Below, piece by piece: positions 1-11,235 of a stretch of 64,000 nt of DNA. Position 1 is the first letter of the stretch, and every line of letters begins with the position of its first letter. The DNA comes from Diphasiastrum complanatum (lineage: Eukaryota; Streptophyta; Lycopodiopsida; Lycopodiales; Lycopodiaceae): contig CM055100.1 in NCBI GenBank assembly GCA_029204225.1, positions 34,836,645 through 34,900,644 of the forward strand, written 5' to 3'. The translations under genes were made by a program, and so were the position numbers. The notes beneath the pieces were generated by a model. That model had not been told where the DNA came from. It saw only the letters and a list, made by a program, of their open reading frames with translations, and searched no databases.

Positions 1-638
1 AGTCCCCAGTCTGACTTGTTCATCGTGCAGACTTTTAAAATCAGGGAAATCAAATGCAGCCATGAATTGAAGGAGAAACAGTGCTACATCTATAAACAAT
101 GGGGTCTGGAAAAACTCCATAAAGTACTGAATTGCTCTACCTCCTACATTGTCACCTAGCATTTTATCCCTACTTTCTAATTCACATGTATCTAATTTAG
201 AAAGGGGAAGACCAGCATTGGTCTTCGGCATCTTAAAACTGTATCTAGGACCTTAAGCTTTAAGATATGTATTCAACAATTGGTCATACTGTACATAGAG
301 AAGTATTTAAAAAAACAAGTGTAGGAGGTGATGGGAGTAATACAGATAAACCATAAAAAGAATTGTCAATCAAAATTGATTCTACCTTTACATTTACAAA
401 ATCATCTACATCATTTCCTACATCATACTTTCTTTCTCGCGATATCGAATCGACGCACGCCTTCCCATATAGTGCACGGTCGGATTCATTCCGGCGCGCT
501 GAATCGATATCAGCCACTTCTGACGTGTGCTTGCGAAAAATTTTAGTCTCGTCCTAATGATATCGGATCAATGCGCGCACTGTTGTTCATTCCTCTACCA
601 ATATCATTTGGTCACGTTGAACCGATATCAGGTTCAAT
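1..638. other. no recognised gene; scattered GATATCG-type repeats
   Basis: I recognise no gene here. Between about 441 and 631 a short motif around GATATC next to GATC/GAAT recurs four times (near 441, 501, 559 and 619). It is richer in CG dinucleotides than the surrounding AT-rich DNA, as in subterminal repeats of some DNA transposons, but I could not find matching terminal inverted repeats. Confidence 0.4.
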
Positions 639-980
639 ATGGCTAGTTCCTTCATGCCCTCAGATAACAAACTTTTGGATTTTTTGAATGCTAGTGACAT
701 TCCGTCTCAAAAATTAGAGTATTTTGTGAGTATTTTTTTTGCTCTCTTCAATATCGATAAGCTAGGTTATGAAAATAGTTATAATTTAATTTTTGCATCT
801 CTTGTTAATCAATTAACTCTACTCGATGTTTACTTATATTTTATAAATAATGAAAGTTATATATCATTTAATAATACAGAAGATGTTTTGAATTTGAGAG
901 AGAATGAAATCCTCTCAATTTTTGTTCAAAATTTTCTGACACTGTTGATTACACATATGATGACCTTGAAAGTGAAATAG
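639..980 (+). CDS. unrecognised ORF, 113 codons, probably a gene remnant
   Basis: An AT-rich open frame of 113 codons starts with ATG at 639. The predicted product has no motif I recognise and no clear signal peptide. After about position 930 a different frame stays open and encodes an acidic stretch followed by a short Cys/Gly/His-rich segment (roughly 960-1060), so the original coding sequence may have continued across a frameshift. No splice context or promoter decides the matter. It lies just after the GATATC-repeat patch, so it may belong to a mobile element. Function unknown. Confidence 0.2.
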   Translation: MASSFMPSDNKLLDFLNASDIPSQKLEYFVSIFFALFNIDKLGYENSYNLIFASLVNQLTLLDVYLYFINNESYISFNNTEDVLNLRENEILSIFVQNFLTLLITHMMTLKVK

Positions 981-1059
981 ATTATGATAAAGATGGCAAT
1001 TGGAAATCTGGCAGATGCCTTGGAGGCCATGATTGCAAGAGTTGCTGCCTGCTTGGTTC

Positions 1060-2270
1060 GCACGCATAAGCAGAGGGAGTGCATCCTCATCCTGTCCAAT
1101 GTCTTTTGTTGTGCCTTCAGATATCTTCCTCGAGCTTCCTTCTGGCTTCTCCCTTGGACTTCGGTGTCACTGGCTCTCTCTGGCTCTCTCACTTGCTATC
1201 ACTGGCTCTCTCATAGCCTCTGAAAATACCTTTCACAATGGCATTGTGAGTGCCTATTTATCCCCACAGTCTGATCGGCCATGTGCATCTCCATCATCCC
1301 TCTATGTGCCTCTATACCTGCCCCCATGTGTTGCTCCCCCTGTGTTGCTCTCCCATTGGCCCCATGGTCTGCTCACCCACAGTGCCCACGTGTTGTTGCA
1401 CATGTCCCCTACACCATGTATTGTATCCAACATGATGACCAAAGAAAAAGAAAAATGACTTGGAGACCCATTTTTTTTAAATTTTTAAATTTTTTTTAAA
1501 AAGTATCCAAATTTAAAACTTCAAATAAATATATTGTAATGTTAAAAAAAATGTTGTATTTTGTAAGAAAATAATTCAAGCTACAAAAATTTGGTCAATA
1601 GATTTTCATAAATAACTTAAAACTAGCTTATATTAAATAATAATACTATTTAAAATAAAATCATTAGATACCCAACCACTAAAATACCTAAAAAATATAT
1701 TTTGCTTACTTAAAACAAAAGTTATAGTTTTTTTTTTTTGAAATTTTAAAAGTTTTTTAAAATACAATTCTTGTATCAAAAAAAATATTTTTTAAATTAT
1801 GTTAAAAATTTGAATCAATATTTTTTAAAGTTTTAAATTTTTGAGAATCTTTACTTATACCTACGTAAGTTTATTAAATATAAAATATTAAATAAACGCA
1901 AATTAAATTACTTTACAATAAACAAAATTAGATTATTTGTGAAAATATTTAAATCACCCTGAAAAAAATCTAAAAAATCTTTTCATTTCTTAAAATTTCT
2001 AACAATATTTTTTTAACAAAAAATATTATAAAAAGACATCTAATATTAAAATATTATAAACTTGACAAATCGTTACAATTTTAATTTTTGGTAATGATTA
2101 TCAATGTTAAAATTTTTAAAATATTTCAAATTTATAATTTTAAATCGTTAAAAAACAAATTTAAAAAACATGAAATCAATAAAAAAGAATTCAAAACACA
2201 ATACATCAAAAAATATAAATGCAATTATTCTTTAAAACAAAAGAGAATTTTTTATTTTAAAAATTCATCG
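1060..2270. other. no gene seen; GC-richer patch then very AT-rich DNA
   Basis: Positions 1060-1440 are GC-richer with a CCCATGTG/CTCTCC-rich composition and only shadow frames. Positions 1450-2270 are extremely AT-rich with long A and T runs. I see no gene or structured repeat in either part. Confidence 0.5.
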
Positions 2271-2277
2271 AGGTCAT

Positions 2278-4578
2278 TTACATCTTTTTCTGAGATTTTA
2301 TTCTCATTTTTACAAAGTCAACTAAATTACAATCTAAATCTACTGCAGCAACATGTCTGCCTTTCCGAACAACACATGCGCTCGTAGTGCCGCTACCGCT
2401 AAATAAATCCAAAACCCAATCAGCTGGGTGAGAAAAAATATCAATTAAATGATTAATTAATTGTTGTGGCTTTTGATAGAGACAAGCCACAGAACCCATC
2501 ATTGGATTCTTTAATTTCTTCGTCACGACTGGATACTGAAATCAGTTTCCAAAACTTGTCAATCCGGAAGTGTTGTAATAAAACATCGAACGTTTGTCAT
2601 CCAAAGAATAATAACCGATGGTTATGTATTCTATTTCATTGCAAAGTCGAGCTCCTCCCGAGTTCCTGACATTGGGCTTGTACCTGACATGGAACATTAC
2701 AAGTAAAATAAGTTTAAAATTTTAACTTTAAAATAAAAAAATGAATTAAAATACAAATTAATAATTTAGAAACCACAACATTCTCTATTCCCGCATTACA
2801 AAAAGTTAGTAGAGCTTTCTGTACTGAAGCTGACTGCCAAGAAGAATGAAAAATAACAACTCTTCAAATTGAAAAAATTGTGACTTCAAGAAAACCCTAC
2901 ATAAAACTATGGATTTCAGTGAATTTGAAAGGGAAATCATCATTTAATGATTCTTTCATCTGAAATCCATATGATATATCGGCGATGCAGGGCGTATAAG
3001 GTCTTTTTTTTTTTAATTTTTGAAATTTCTCTACAATCGTCCTCCTCAACTGAGTAAAAGCATGGTTGATCATCGACACTTTTGGGAAGGTAGGTCTCTA
3101 ATGGATCCTCCTCCGCAATGGTCTCACCCCATGCCAATCTCTCTCTGTCCCTTTTTTCTGCTTTTGCCTTCATAATATGTCTCTTGAATTGCTCTGGAAG
3201 GACTTTCAAATTGTTTTTCTTATCTTCGGGAGACTGAAAAAGAAAAATCTATGCTTAGCATGGGAGACACAAAATATAAAATAGAATAGAAGACTTAAAG
3301 TATCAAAAAGAAATAATGAAATAAAGAAAAAGCTATGCTTAGCAGGAGACATAAAATATAAAAAAGAAACAATTAATAAGCACCTATGGTAAGCATGGGT
3401 GAAATAAATACCATGTCTCTAAACAAAATTAAAAATGGACTCAAAGATTCATTTCGGCTGCTCAGAGGATAAAGCCTCTGGCACTCTTCGAAATCTTGAC
3501 AATTTAACTCTGTCACAAGGACTACTTGAACTTTCATAAATGATTTATGTCTGCATTTAAAAAGTATAATTGTTAAGAATCCAACAAAATCATGAAAATC
3601 ACTTTATTATAAAAGGTAACATAAACATAAATATTTAGATTATGACTATTACCTTTGAAATTCTTTTCCCATTTCTGCCAGAGAAAGTTGACCATCGGCA
3701 ACTCTAGAAAGAATACTTATTATTAGCTCTGAAGAGCTAATATCTTGCATATTCTTCCACTCTGATATTCTCATTTTTGTAGGGATTGGCTTCAGAGTTT
3801 GAGTGCTCACAACTTTTTTCTTTGACTTTGAGGCACTTTGAGCAGGTTGGCCTTTTATTTGAAAAGTTTCTCATTTATCAAAAATTTCATCAACAAGGGC
3901 CCACACCTAAAATAAAAAAAAAATTATTTCATAAGGAATTTAGGGAACATTAAAATTGAGTTTAAAATTTTAGTCTGATAAAAACAATTTAAAAGGATTA
4001 CAACATATATTATGACCAGAGCATTCCATGACGAGCATAACAAAACAAATTACCTGGCCATTGTGAAAAGCAAGCTGAAAAAAAATATCATATTTCGTAA
4101 GGCTCTGCGTAGGATTTTTGGTATCAAAAGACAGGCCTGTCTCTTGAGCAAAGAGTGCTTTAAGCTCAAGTTGATTCACATCTCCTCCTCTGGAGATTCT
4201 CATGTATTCTTTGTGAAAAAATCGAATTCTTTGTATCACGGTCATCTTCATTCGGTAGTCCTGATCAATATTGTGGTCCCAAGCCCATAATTTCGCTTCT
4301 TCCACTGTCAGGCCAACAAATGCAATGGCACTCACAGTTCAAAAGCTTGGAATATGGGGATACTCTTGAGATAATTGTTTCCAGGCTTGTAAACTGTGTA
4401 TGCCCCCAAGAACAAAAAAATGATATGAATCTAATAAAGAAAAATCAAAATTTGCAACATCGTTGCATTCGTTGGGATCAACCAAAACAACAAAAGGAAT
4501 AACTATGAACTGTGTATGACCTTTAAATTTTATATTTAAATTATGTACATGTGTTCCATTCGGTTCTCTTATTTCCAT
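2278..4578 (-). pseudogene. ParB-like domain + beta-class amino-DNA-methyltransferase, multi-exon pseudogene
   Basis: Five exons can be traced: 4578-4054, 3906-3653, 3550-3412, 3233-about 2772 and 2683-2278. The first introns have GT-AG borders, and exons 2, 3 and 4 join in phase. Exon 1 carries a ParB/sulfiredoxin-like segment with the box GGIHSLQAWKQL, followed by a helical region. Exon 4 carries a degraded motif IV (ADISYG, 2966-2983, where the family has DPPY or similar) and a downstream WQSA segment. Exon 5 carries motif X (QKPQQL) and the AdoMet-binding motif I (LDLFSGSGTT, about 2383-2410). Motif IV before X and I is the beta-class order of N4-cytosine/N6-adenine methyltransferases. 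Breaks: in-frame stops at 4341-4339, 3873-3871 and 2544-2542, two stops in exon 4, and a frameshift in an 11-base homopolymer at 3004-3014. The N-terminus is lost at the junction with a Copia fragment near 4580. It once would have methylated DNA; it is certainly non-functional here. The ParB assignment is less sure than the methyltransferase. Confidence 0.8.
3234..3411. repeat. quasi-palindromic motif, three copies in an intron of the methyltransferase pseudogene
   Basis: The motif ctatgcttagcatggg stands at 3249-3264, with variants at 3333-3348 (ctatgcttagcaggag) and 3383-3399 (cctatggtaagcatggg). The core CTATGCT-AGCATAG is an inverted repeat. The same 16-mer occurs exactly at 31761-31776. 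All three copies lie inside the intron between exons 3 and 4 of the methyltransferase pseudogene. Confidence 0.75.
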
Positions 4579-4584
4579 TGGCCA

Positions 4585-4872
4585 CTATCAGACATTAGTT
4601 TGAATCAGTACAGCCCTACAATCGTATTTTGTGATAATCGGAGTGCTATTGTCTTATCAGCCAACTCTAGATTTCACTCTAGGAGTAAGCGCATCAAGAT
4701 CCGATATCACTATATTAGGGGCAAGGTCCTCAACAAGGAGGTAAGCTTAACATATTGTAGAACACATGACATGGTTGCAGATATATTTATAAAGACATTA
4801 AGTGTCAATGCACACAACAAGTTTTGTGCATTGCTTAGTCTGAAGATCAAGGCATTCACGAATCTAGATTAA
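4585..4872 (+). pseudogene. Copia RNase H C-terminal fragment
   Basis: The frame encodes the end of a Ty1/Copia ribonuclease H: a VFCDN motif with the last catalytic Asp, then an HSRSKRIKIRYHYIR block, a TYCRTHDMVADIF block and an HNKFC block, ending in a stop at 4870-4872. This is the usual order at the C-terminus of Copia pol. Everything upstream (gag, protease, integrase, reverse transcriptase) is missing, because the fragment abuts the methyltransferase pseudogene. It is closely related to the element at 59.6-62.9 kb, which shares the SDISLNQY segment. Non-functional remnant. Confidence 0.9.
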
Positions 4873-5450
4873 GGGGGTGGGGAAGGGGGCTGTTGGATTT
4901 ATTTCCTCTACTCTCCTAGATCCTATATTAATCTATCTCCATTCATGATGTTGCATTTTTACTTGTGTTGTCCCACAGTATGCATATTTGAACTGTTTGT
5001 TGCAACAATCTGCATTTTTACTCGCAATTTCTGATAGGCAAAAAAAATACAACATTGCATTTTTTTCTCGTAATTTCTGACAGGCGAAAAATGCAAAAAA
5101 TTTGTGACAGTTGGACAGCCTGCATATTTACATATAAAATTAGACAGGCGAAAAATATGATAGTTGCCTTTAAAAAGGCAAAGGTTGTCTTTAGGTACGG
5201 ACAAGGCCAAAAGCCAAAGAGTCTCACATTTTTCGCATTTTCAAACACATGCAATTTGAGCAGAAACTTGATGTCGCAACCATCTCGCACTCACCCCATG
5301 CACTGTACAAAAATATTTGACAACAACAGCAGCCACCCACGATCTTCTATAGGCAAACAACCACTTTTATACCTTCTTCGTCTACACACCTGTAAAATTT
5401 GTGTATATAGTGAATACCATTTCACTATTCAAAGAATGAAGCATGATTTG
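4872..5450 (+). mobile_element. Copia polypurine tract and 3' LTR
   Basis: A purine-rich tract (4871-4889) directly follows the pol stop codon. The LTR begins with TGTTGGATTTATTTCC at 4891. The same LTR start is seen at 31855, and a relative (TGTTGGATTATTCTCC) on the minus strand at 60104. Short tandem modules such as TTTCTGACAGGCGAAAAATG recur inside the LTR. I place the right end near 5450 only approximately. Confidence 0.75.
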
Positions 5451-5725
5451 TAACATGTGAGACAGACATTGTAGATGCTTTCACGTATTGATTCTTTTTT
5501 TCAGATAGATTGTCATTAATAGATTCATAACCTTTACAGATTGTGATTAGCCTTGTGAAGGACTCGGTTACGTCCACTATTGTTTTGTGCTCACCTCCAT
5601 TATTGACCTGTATGTTATACTTAATCTGATTACAACTTGGTTCTTCAATACTGCAATGCTTTTCTATGTTTAGTCTGGTCATATGATTGATTTGTCTGGT
5701 TGTCTACTCATCGCTTCTGATACCA
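5425..5725 (-). mobile_element. primer binding site and start of the internal region of a second Ty3 copy
   Basis: Read on the minus strand, TGGTATCAGAAGCG (5725-5712) follows the LTR and matches the initiator-tRNA-Met type primer binding site. Downstream is an open frame of 85 codons (5682-5425) with no motif I recognise; its position suggests a leader or gag start. The rest of this copy is absent, since Copia DNA begins to its left. The arrangement means that the LTR at 5726-6659 serves both this fragment and the longer copy to its right. Confidence 0.6.
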
Positions 5726-6659
5726 CCGCGCATTAAAAGCTCTAAAATTATTATGTTCTTGTGTTCGCCTACTATGTCACCAGTAGTGCACGCACCGAGA
5801 GAATTGAACGGACTGATCCTCTCACTTCTCCGATGTTGGAAGTATTTCTAGTGTGTGCGGTGGCTAGATCTACTTACGGGTGTAGTATAGGGATGTGGAG
5901 ATTTGTCCACTTTTTAGTTTCTACCAAGTTTCAAACAAAAATGCTAAAAATAAGAAGTAATGATGGAAGCACTAAGGCTTACCCAACTAGTGCTCAAAAG
6001 GGAAATGAAACTATCGAAGGTGACAAAATACAAACCCTTGCTAAGCTTAGCTTACCCAACTAGCAAGGTGATTAATCTAAATTCTACTTAACACCCATAG
6101 GGTAATAAAATGATATTGCGGCTAATATTAAGCAAATAAGCAATAAAGAACATGCCACAATAAACCGATGAAAAGGAGGCAAGAGGAGGCCCGAGCACCT
6201 TCCCTCAAGCTATGCACCTTTTCAAAGGGAACACAAATGACATAGAATGATAATTCTCCAAAATAGAGAGCAAGATAGCTTAATCTCAAAAGTGTTGGTT
6301 ACAATGCAAATATCTCTCCTTTTATGGCAAGGAGGGTCTTCCATAAGTGTCTACTAAGTTATGGGACTAATCTGTTTCTAGCCTTTCAAGAACTTCTAAC
6401 TTAGGATTTAGAACTTCAAATTTTTTAACTTAGAAAAACTTAAGATAAAATATTTCTAATCTTAAGTTGCCTAAGTCTAAGTTCTAAATCTAAGTTTAAG
6501 CTATTTTATTATTATTTAAGCTTCTACTCATGGACTTACAAAACACATGCCATGGCTTGAAGTTTATTGACAGATACTCATATGCGGTCTTACAAAACAC
6601 ATGCCATGGAGATTTACTATTAATTTTTTATTTTCTATGTGTTAGCACAGTTGCTAACA
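5726..6659 (-). mobile_element. LTR of the Ty3-type element (about 934 bp)
   Basis: On the minus strand the LTR starts at 6659 with TGTTAGCAACTGTGC, right after a purine tract (about 6672-6660). It ends near 5726, just before the primer binding site. The last bases are not the canonical CA, so the end may be shifted by a few bases. No second copy of this LTR is visible in the window, so the 5' LTR of the main copy is missing. Confidence 0.65.
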
Positions 6660-6671
6660 TTATCCCCCTCC

Positions 6672-9306
6672 TTATTGGATAAGTGGTCCCACACCAATCG
6701 ACGACTTTTTGTCTTGGATCTTTTGTGCTTCTTGGAGACGAGACTGTTGCTGTCGGGAGTGGTAGATTGTCGTGCCGATGCCCTCCATCATTTGCCACTG
6801 TAATTTGTTCAGGAAGGGCATGGGTTTGTAGTAATAGAGCATACCCTGGAGAAAGTTATGGATTTTCCATAGCTCCACCATATCAACGTGCAGGTCGGAA
6901 GTGAGTGCAACGCGATAATAGAGCCTTGCAACGTTGATATGGTCGTCTTGCATGCGCAAGGGTTTATTGATGTCAAGGGAGATTGCGGGTAACCCTTGAT
7001 CACAAAAACCTCTGAGTTCTGTCAAAAATGCCATCAGGCCGCAATTATCCACAAAGTATCTGACATCGCGATCAGGATTGCCATGGTGCTTCTGGTAGAA
7101 TACTCGGCAGTTGGTGACCATGTCTTCGGCTAAGTTACCGGTATCCACGCTTGTGAGCTTAGGCCAAAAGATTCTGTTCTTGACCTTGGTGGCAGGAAAT
7201 GGTTCTCGCCTTGCTACTGGATAGTAATAAGGATTGGTGCGCATGTAGGAGGGAGCTTTGAGATACCATGCCATTGAGGTCTTACTTTGTAGGAAGAGCT
7301 GATGACACCAGAGAGGTTGTGGATACAGGATTTTGACTGCTGCTTTATGTGTCTGACACTGGTCCAAATCTGGCAGTATGTAGCCACCTCGCTCTTTTGT
7401 TGTTGGATACTTCTTTGAAAACTCCCGAGAGACGCGCAACTCCTTGCTTGGTTCTGTTGGCGTGATTCTATGCCAGATGGTTGGGGCTTCAGAGGCAATC
7501 TCGTGTTCGGTTTGTGGATTGGGTTCAGGAGAGAGAGGAGATGAGGGGTTAGCTTCTGCAATTCTTTGTGACTCAGGAGAAAATTGTCGTGGAATGAAGG
7601 TGGGGTTAGTGGTGTCGAGGGGGTTAGAAGCGGTGGAAGAGAAAAGAAAATGTTGGGAGCTGGTACCCCTCCTTGCCCCAGGGGTTGGCCTTGAAATGCG
7701 GAGCCTTGCATTGCAGGAGGAGGCTGTTGAAATCCTGGTCCATCTCCACCATCTGGTCCATCAAAGTGGTGTCCCGAATCATGGAATTAGGCGTGCTCTG
7801 CATGAACCGACGGTGTCAATTGGGTAGCAACCTTTAAGCGTTCTTCCAAGGTGGCTATGTGTTGGTTGAGGGCCTCGACGGAAGCAATGTATGATTGTTA
7901 TAATTATGAGTGTTGCTCTGTCGTGGCTTTTAGCTTTTGGTCCAGCGTTTGATAGGCCACCACTGGAATGGCAGTTCCCTCAGGAATAGTTGGTGGTGCG
8001 AAGTCATTGAAGTCCACTATTTTCAACTATTCCTTCATAGCGGAACGTGCTGCTTGTGAATCTACTACAACCTCATCCTTTTCGGCTTTGAGGGTATCGA
8101 TGGCTTGTTGCATGTGGGATACCTTCAGTTGGAGCTAGTTCTAGAGGTGGAGTAGCATCTGCTGTTGTTGTTGATTGTAATTTGTTAGGTTCTGGATCTG
8201 CAGTTGTTGTTGTTTGTTTTCCTACTCCAGCCTTGCTTTATCTTTCTGAAGGTCCGCCATAGCACCATCGTCGAATTGCCGCATAGTGTACTGTCCCCCT
8301 AGGGTGCCGAATATATTGTATTGGAGCTCATTCACCAACCATACTGCTTTTTGGGCTGTAAGGGATAGCTGCTCCCAAGGATCAATGTCAGGGAGGGTGC
8401 GTGTGTAGTTAGGATACGGCATGGGGTTAAATGGTAGAAAATCAGGAACAAGACTAGACGGAAGTGTATGAAAGGCATGTGGAGGTGATTGTGGATTGAG
8501 GGGTGGGGAGATACTACATGGCGGAGAGTGTGGGAATGGGTTAGTGGTGACAGTGGTTGATGGTAATGCAGTTAGTAATTGTAATGCAAAATCATCTACG
8601 TTGACTGTGGCGTCTAGTAGGGTGGAGATTTGTACAGGGGAGGGCTTTTGTGGAAGTGTGGAAGTGAAGCCCATGTTGAGAGTTAGTGAGGGTGTGGAGG
8701 AGGCAGTAAATGGTGGGGGTGGTGGTGGGAATGTGAGAGCGCCTTCTTAGCCCACTTATAATCTTGAGTGGGGTCGTCCATGGTGAGGGTCAGAGAAAAG
8801 AAATTGCTCGGTGGGATGCGATCCATCTTGGTGGTATGTACTGCGACCATGGTGACGAGGATCTCTGAGGCGGTCCGTAGATGGGGATTTGTGATGAGGC
8901 AGATAGTGATCCTATCGTCGGTTTGGGCAATGGTTTTGTCGTCGTCTATCAGAAATTTTGTGAAGTACTTGTCATCATAGTCGGTGCCCTTTCCATGGAT
9001 TGTCTCTCCAAGATTAGGAAAGCTGACGCTCTGAAGATCCCCAGGAGAGACGTTGATAATAGAATAGCTGCCACTCTTGGATGTAATCCAGAAAGTTTGG
9101 AACTCATCCGAATAGGTCAAGTAGGCTACTCGGATGAGGCTCTCGCTCTGCTAAAGTGTTAGACCAAATCCAAGGTTGGTGAGAATATCCTTGGCCAGTG
9201 TGAGCTGCTCGGCATAATTCTTAAGATAGATCATGATTATATCTCCTGAATAAGAATGAGGGGGTTTACGGCGATGCAAGCTCAGCGAGGAATCGCGGGA
9301 AGCCAT
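6672..9306 (-). pseudogene. large extra ORF between integrase and 3' LTR of the Ty3-type element (ORF3)
   Basis: A coding region of roughly 870 codons lies between the end of pol and the polypurine tract, the place where env-like or other accessory ORFs sit in some plant Ty3 elements. The likely start is ATG at 9306-9304 in a strong context (accATGG), with a TATA-like TATATATA at 9423-9416. The N-terminal 200 residues are globular-looking and unfamiliar. Then come a His/Pro-rich and Pro-rich linker (about 8700-8400), a Gln-rich coiled-coil segment (about 8220-7830), another Pro-rich stretch, and a C-terminal domain of about 230 residues (7400-6672) ending in a Gln/Arg-rich helix. It is broken: an in-frame stop at 9153-9151, a frameshift near 8690 at a G-rich run, and further frame changes between 8220 and 7440. 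I recognise no known domain. Alternatives: a captured host gene or a displaced gag. Confidence 0.6.
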
Positions 9307-9413
9307 GGTAGCAGTGATTTTAGATTGCTCTGAGAATTTTAAAAATGTTGAAAAAATTTGGCATGAACTCGAGAGCATCAATCTAGAATAAACTCGTGGA
9401 GAGAAGGTGGAGG

Positions 9414-9424
9414 CCTATATATAG
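9414..9424 (-). promoter_or_regulatory. TATA-like box upstream of ORF3
   Basis: TATATATA at 9423-9416 on the minus strand lies about 110 bases before the ORF3 start. A transcription start about 30 bases downstream would give a leader of about 80 bases. This would allow expression of ORF3 independent of the LTR. Motif-only evidence. Confidence 0.35.
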
Positions 9425-10009
9425 ACTTTTTTTTTTTTTGGGCAGGAATTCACAACTTCACCCAGAAATCATCCTCAGTGTCCACGATTTGGTAATGATG
9501 GTCACGAATTTTCAGGCAACGTTCTGGGGGCCCGCGAATTCTTGTAAGTGATTTTTTTATTGCCAAAAGAGAGAAAACGTTTGATAGTGCAAAAATGTAT
9601 CTGATCAGAATTCGTAGAGATGATAGAGAAATCGTGAGGATCAATTTGAACTCCAGCGAATTGTCTACGAATTCGGAGAATGGATATCTGATGAAGAAAA
9701 CTACATTTTTCTATTTTTTAGACATTTTTGTGTCTGAGACAGAATTCGCGGAGGCCAAAAATGAATTGTTCTCTGTGAAAAATGAATTTGTGAAAAAGTT
9801 TCGTCTGAAACTAATGACTTTTGTGGTTTTCTCAGAGAAGACTGTTGGTATACCTGATCTGATAGTGTCTTGATGGGTGGAACAAGAAAGCTCAGCAAAA
9901 ATGTTGTCGAAATGGCATGCAAACAATAAAAAGGAAGAAAATACAGTAGGAAAGAAAATAGCTAATACATATAAAGATAAAAGCAGGGTTCGTTGTACTT
10001 TCTCAGTCA
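9425..10009. other. spacer between pol end and ORF3
   Basis: No coding similarity seen. The DNA is rich in gaattcgt-like words, repeated several times in both orientations (for example near 9536, 9607, 9669 and 9746). Confidence 0.4.
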
Positions 10010-11235
10010 ACTTCCATTGACCATAGTGTCGAGGATATCGCCTTGAAGGGTTTGGAGTTGGACATATCCAGAGGCAAAGATTTTTTAATGATGTAAGGTC
10101 CTTTGCCAGAAAATTTCAGTTTGCCTTTGAAGGCTTTGGCCTGGTATAGCAGGACCTTATCTCCAACCTAGAAATCTCTAAGTTTCAATGATCGATCATG
10201 CCATGCTTTTTGTCATCGTTTGTGGACTTGTTGAGCATGGATACTAATTCGTCGTATTTCACAGAGTTGCTCCAGATGGAATAACCTATTTGCTAGATTT
10301 TGAGGAGTATCGAGCTCAAGGTTATAGGCTACTCGAAGGGAGGGGATATGGAATTCCACAGGCATAACGGTTTCTTGGCTATATGTGAGCTGGAAAAGGG
10401 TTAAGCCTGTAGCTCACTTCGGGGTGGTGTGATAAGCCCAGAGAGCAGCATGGAGTTTAAGTTCCCAATCAGATCGGTTGGATTCGATGGTTTTGGTGAG
10501 AATTCCACATAGGATTTTATTGGTGGATTCCGCCTGGCCCTTGCAACGTGGATAGTATGGGGAACTTTTGCGATGTACCACAAAAAATTTGAAAAGAAAA
10601 TCTACTATGACAGAGTTAAGGAAATGTGTACCCCTATCACTGATAAGCTCTAGAGGATATCCGAACCGAACTATAACCTGTTCATAGAGAAATTTGGCGG
10701 TAGAACGAGCGTCAACATTGCGAACAGCTCTTGCTTCGACCCATTTGGTGCAGTAGTCCATAGCTACTATGATGTAACAAGATTGGGTGTGTCAAGCAAC
10801 AGGACTAATAGGTCCGACATAATCAATTTCCCATTTCTGGAAAGCTTGATCAGTGGTTACGGGGTGTAAAGACATGTAGTCTATTTTTTTAAAGCGTTTT
10901 GTGCGTTGGCAGACATCACAAGTTTGAGTGTAATTGTGTGTATCCTTGAAGAGTGTTGGCCACCAAAAACCGGCTAAGAGGATTAGTAGTTGTTTCAGAA
11001 CATAAGTGGCCGACACCAATACCTTCATGAGTGAGGGAAATTATAGAGGGTATTTCTCCTTCAGTAAGACATCATTAGATAATTCCCTCTAATCCTTGCT
11101 TGTAGAGTTGTCCTGCAATTAACGTATAAGGTTTAGTTTTGAGGACCAACGCACGTTGTTCAGGTTAAGAGAAGGAAGGATCCATCTGCCCTAAAGTTAA
11201 ATATTCGGTAATTTCCTTAGCCCATACAGGTGTAG
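10010..11235 (-). pseudogene. Ty3/Gypsy integrase (pol C-terminal half)
   Basis: Reading from 11235 downwards the order is a linker ending in PEQRALVLKTKPYTL, the integrase zinc-binding (H2C2) region with CDVCQRTKRF, the catalytic core with WEIDYVGPISP (first Asp), LISDRGTHFLN (second Asp) and GQAESTNK (Glu), then the C-terminal domain with GDKVLLYQAKAFKGKLKF. All three DDE residues are present. Several single-base disruptions and stops split the frame (for example around 10780 and 10420), so it cannot be active as it stands. It belongs to the same minus-strand element as the protease at 12.3-12.6 kb. The reverse transcriptase and RNase H normally lying between them are not found. Confidence 0.85.

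Noticed and set aside
4012-4502. Plus-strand frames opposite the ParB-like exon
   Set aside because: Antisense shadows; the minus strand carries the conserved text and splice sites.
2278-4578. Bacterial contamination or phage DNA carrying a methyltransferase
   Set aside because: Exons are separated by AT-rich introns with GT-AG borders, and exons 2-4 keep phase across them; the locus is flanked by plant retrotransposon DNA.
7444-7827. 127-codon plus-strand frame
   Set aside because: It is the antisense shadow of the Ty3 ORF3 Pro-rich region on the minus strand.
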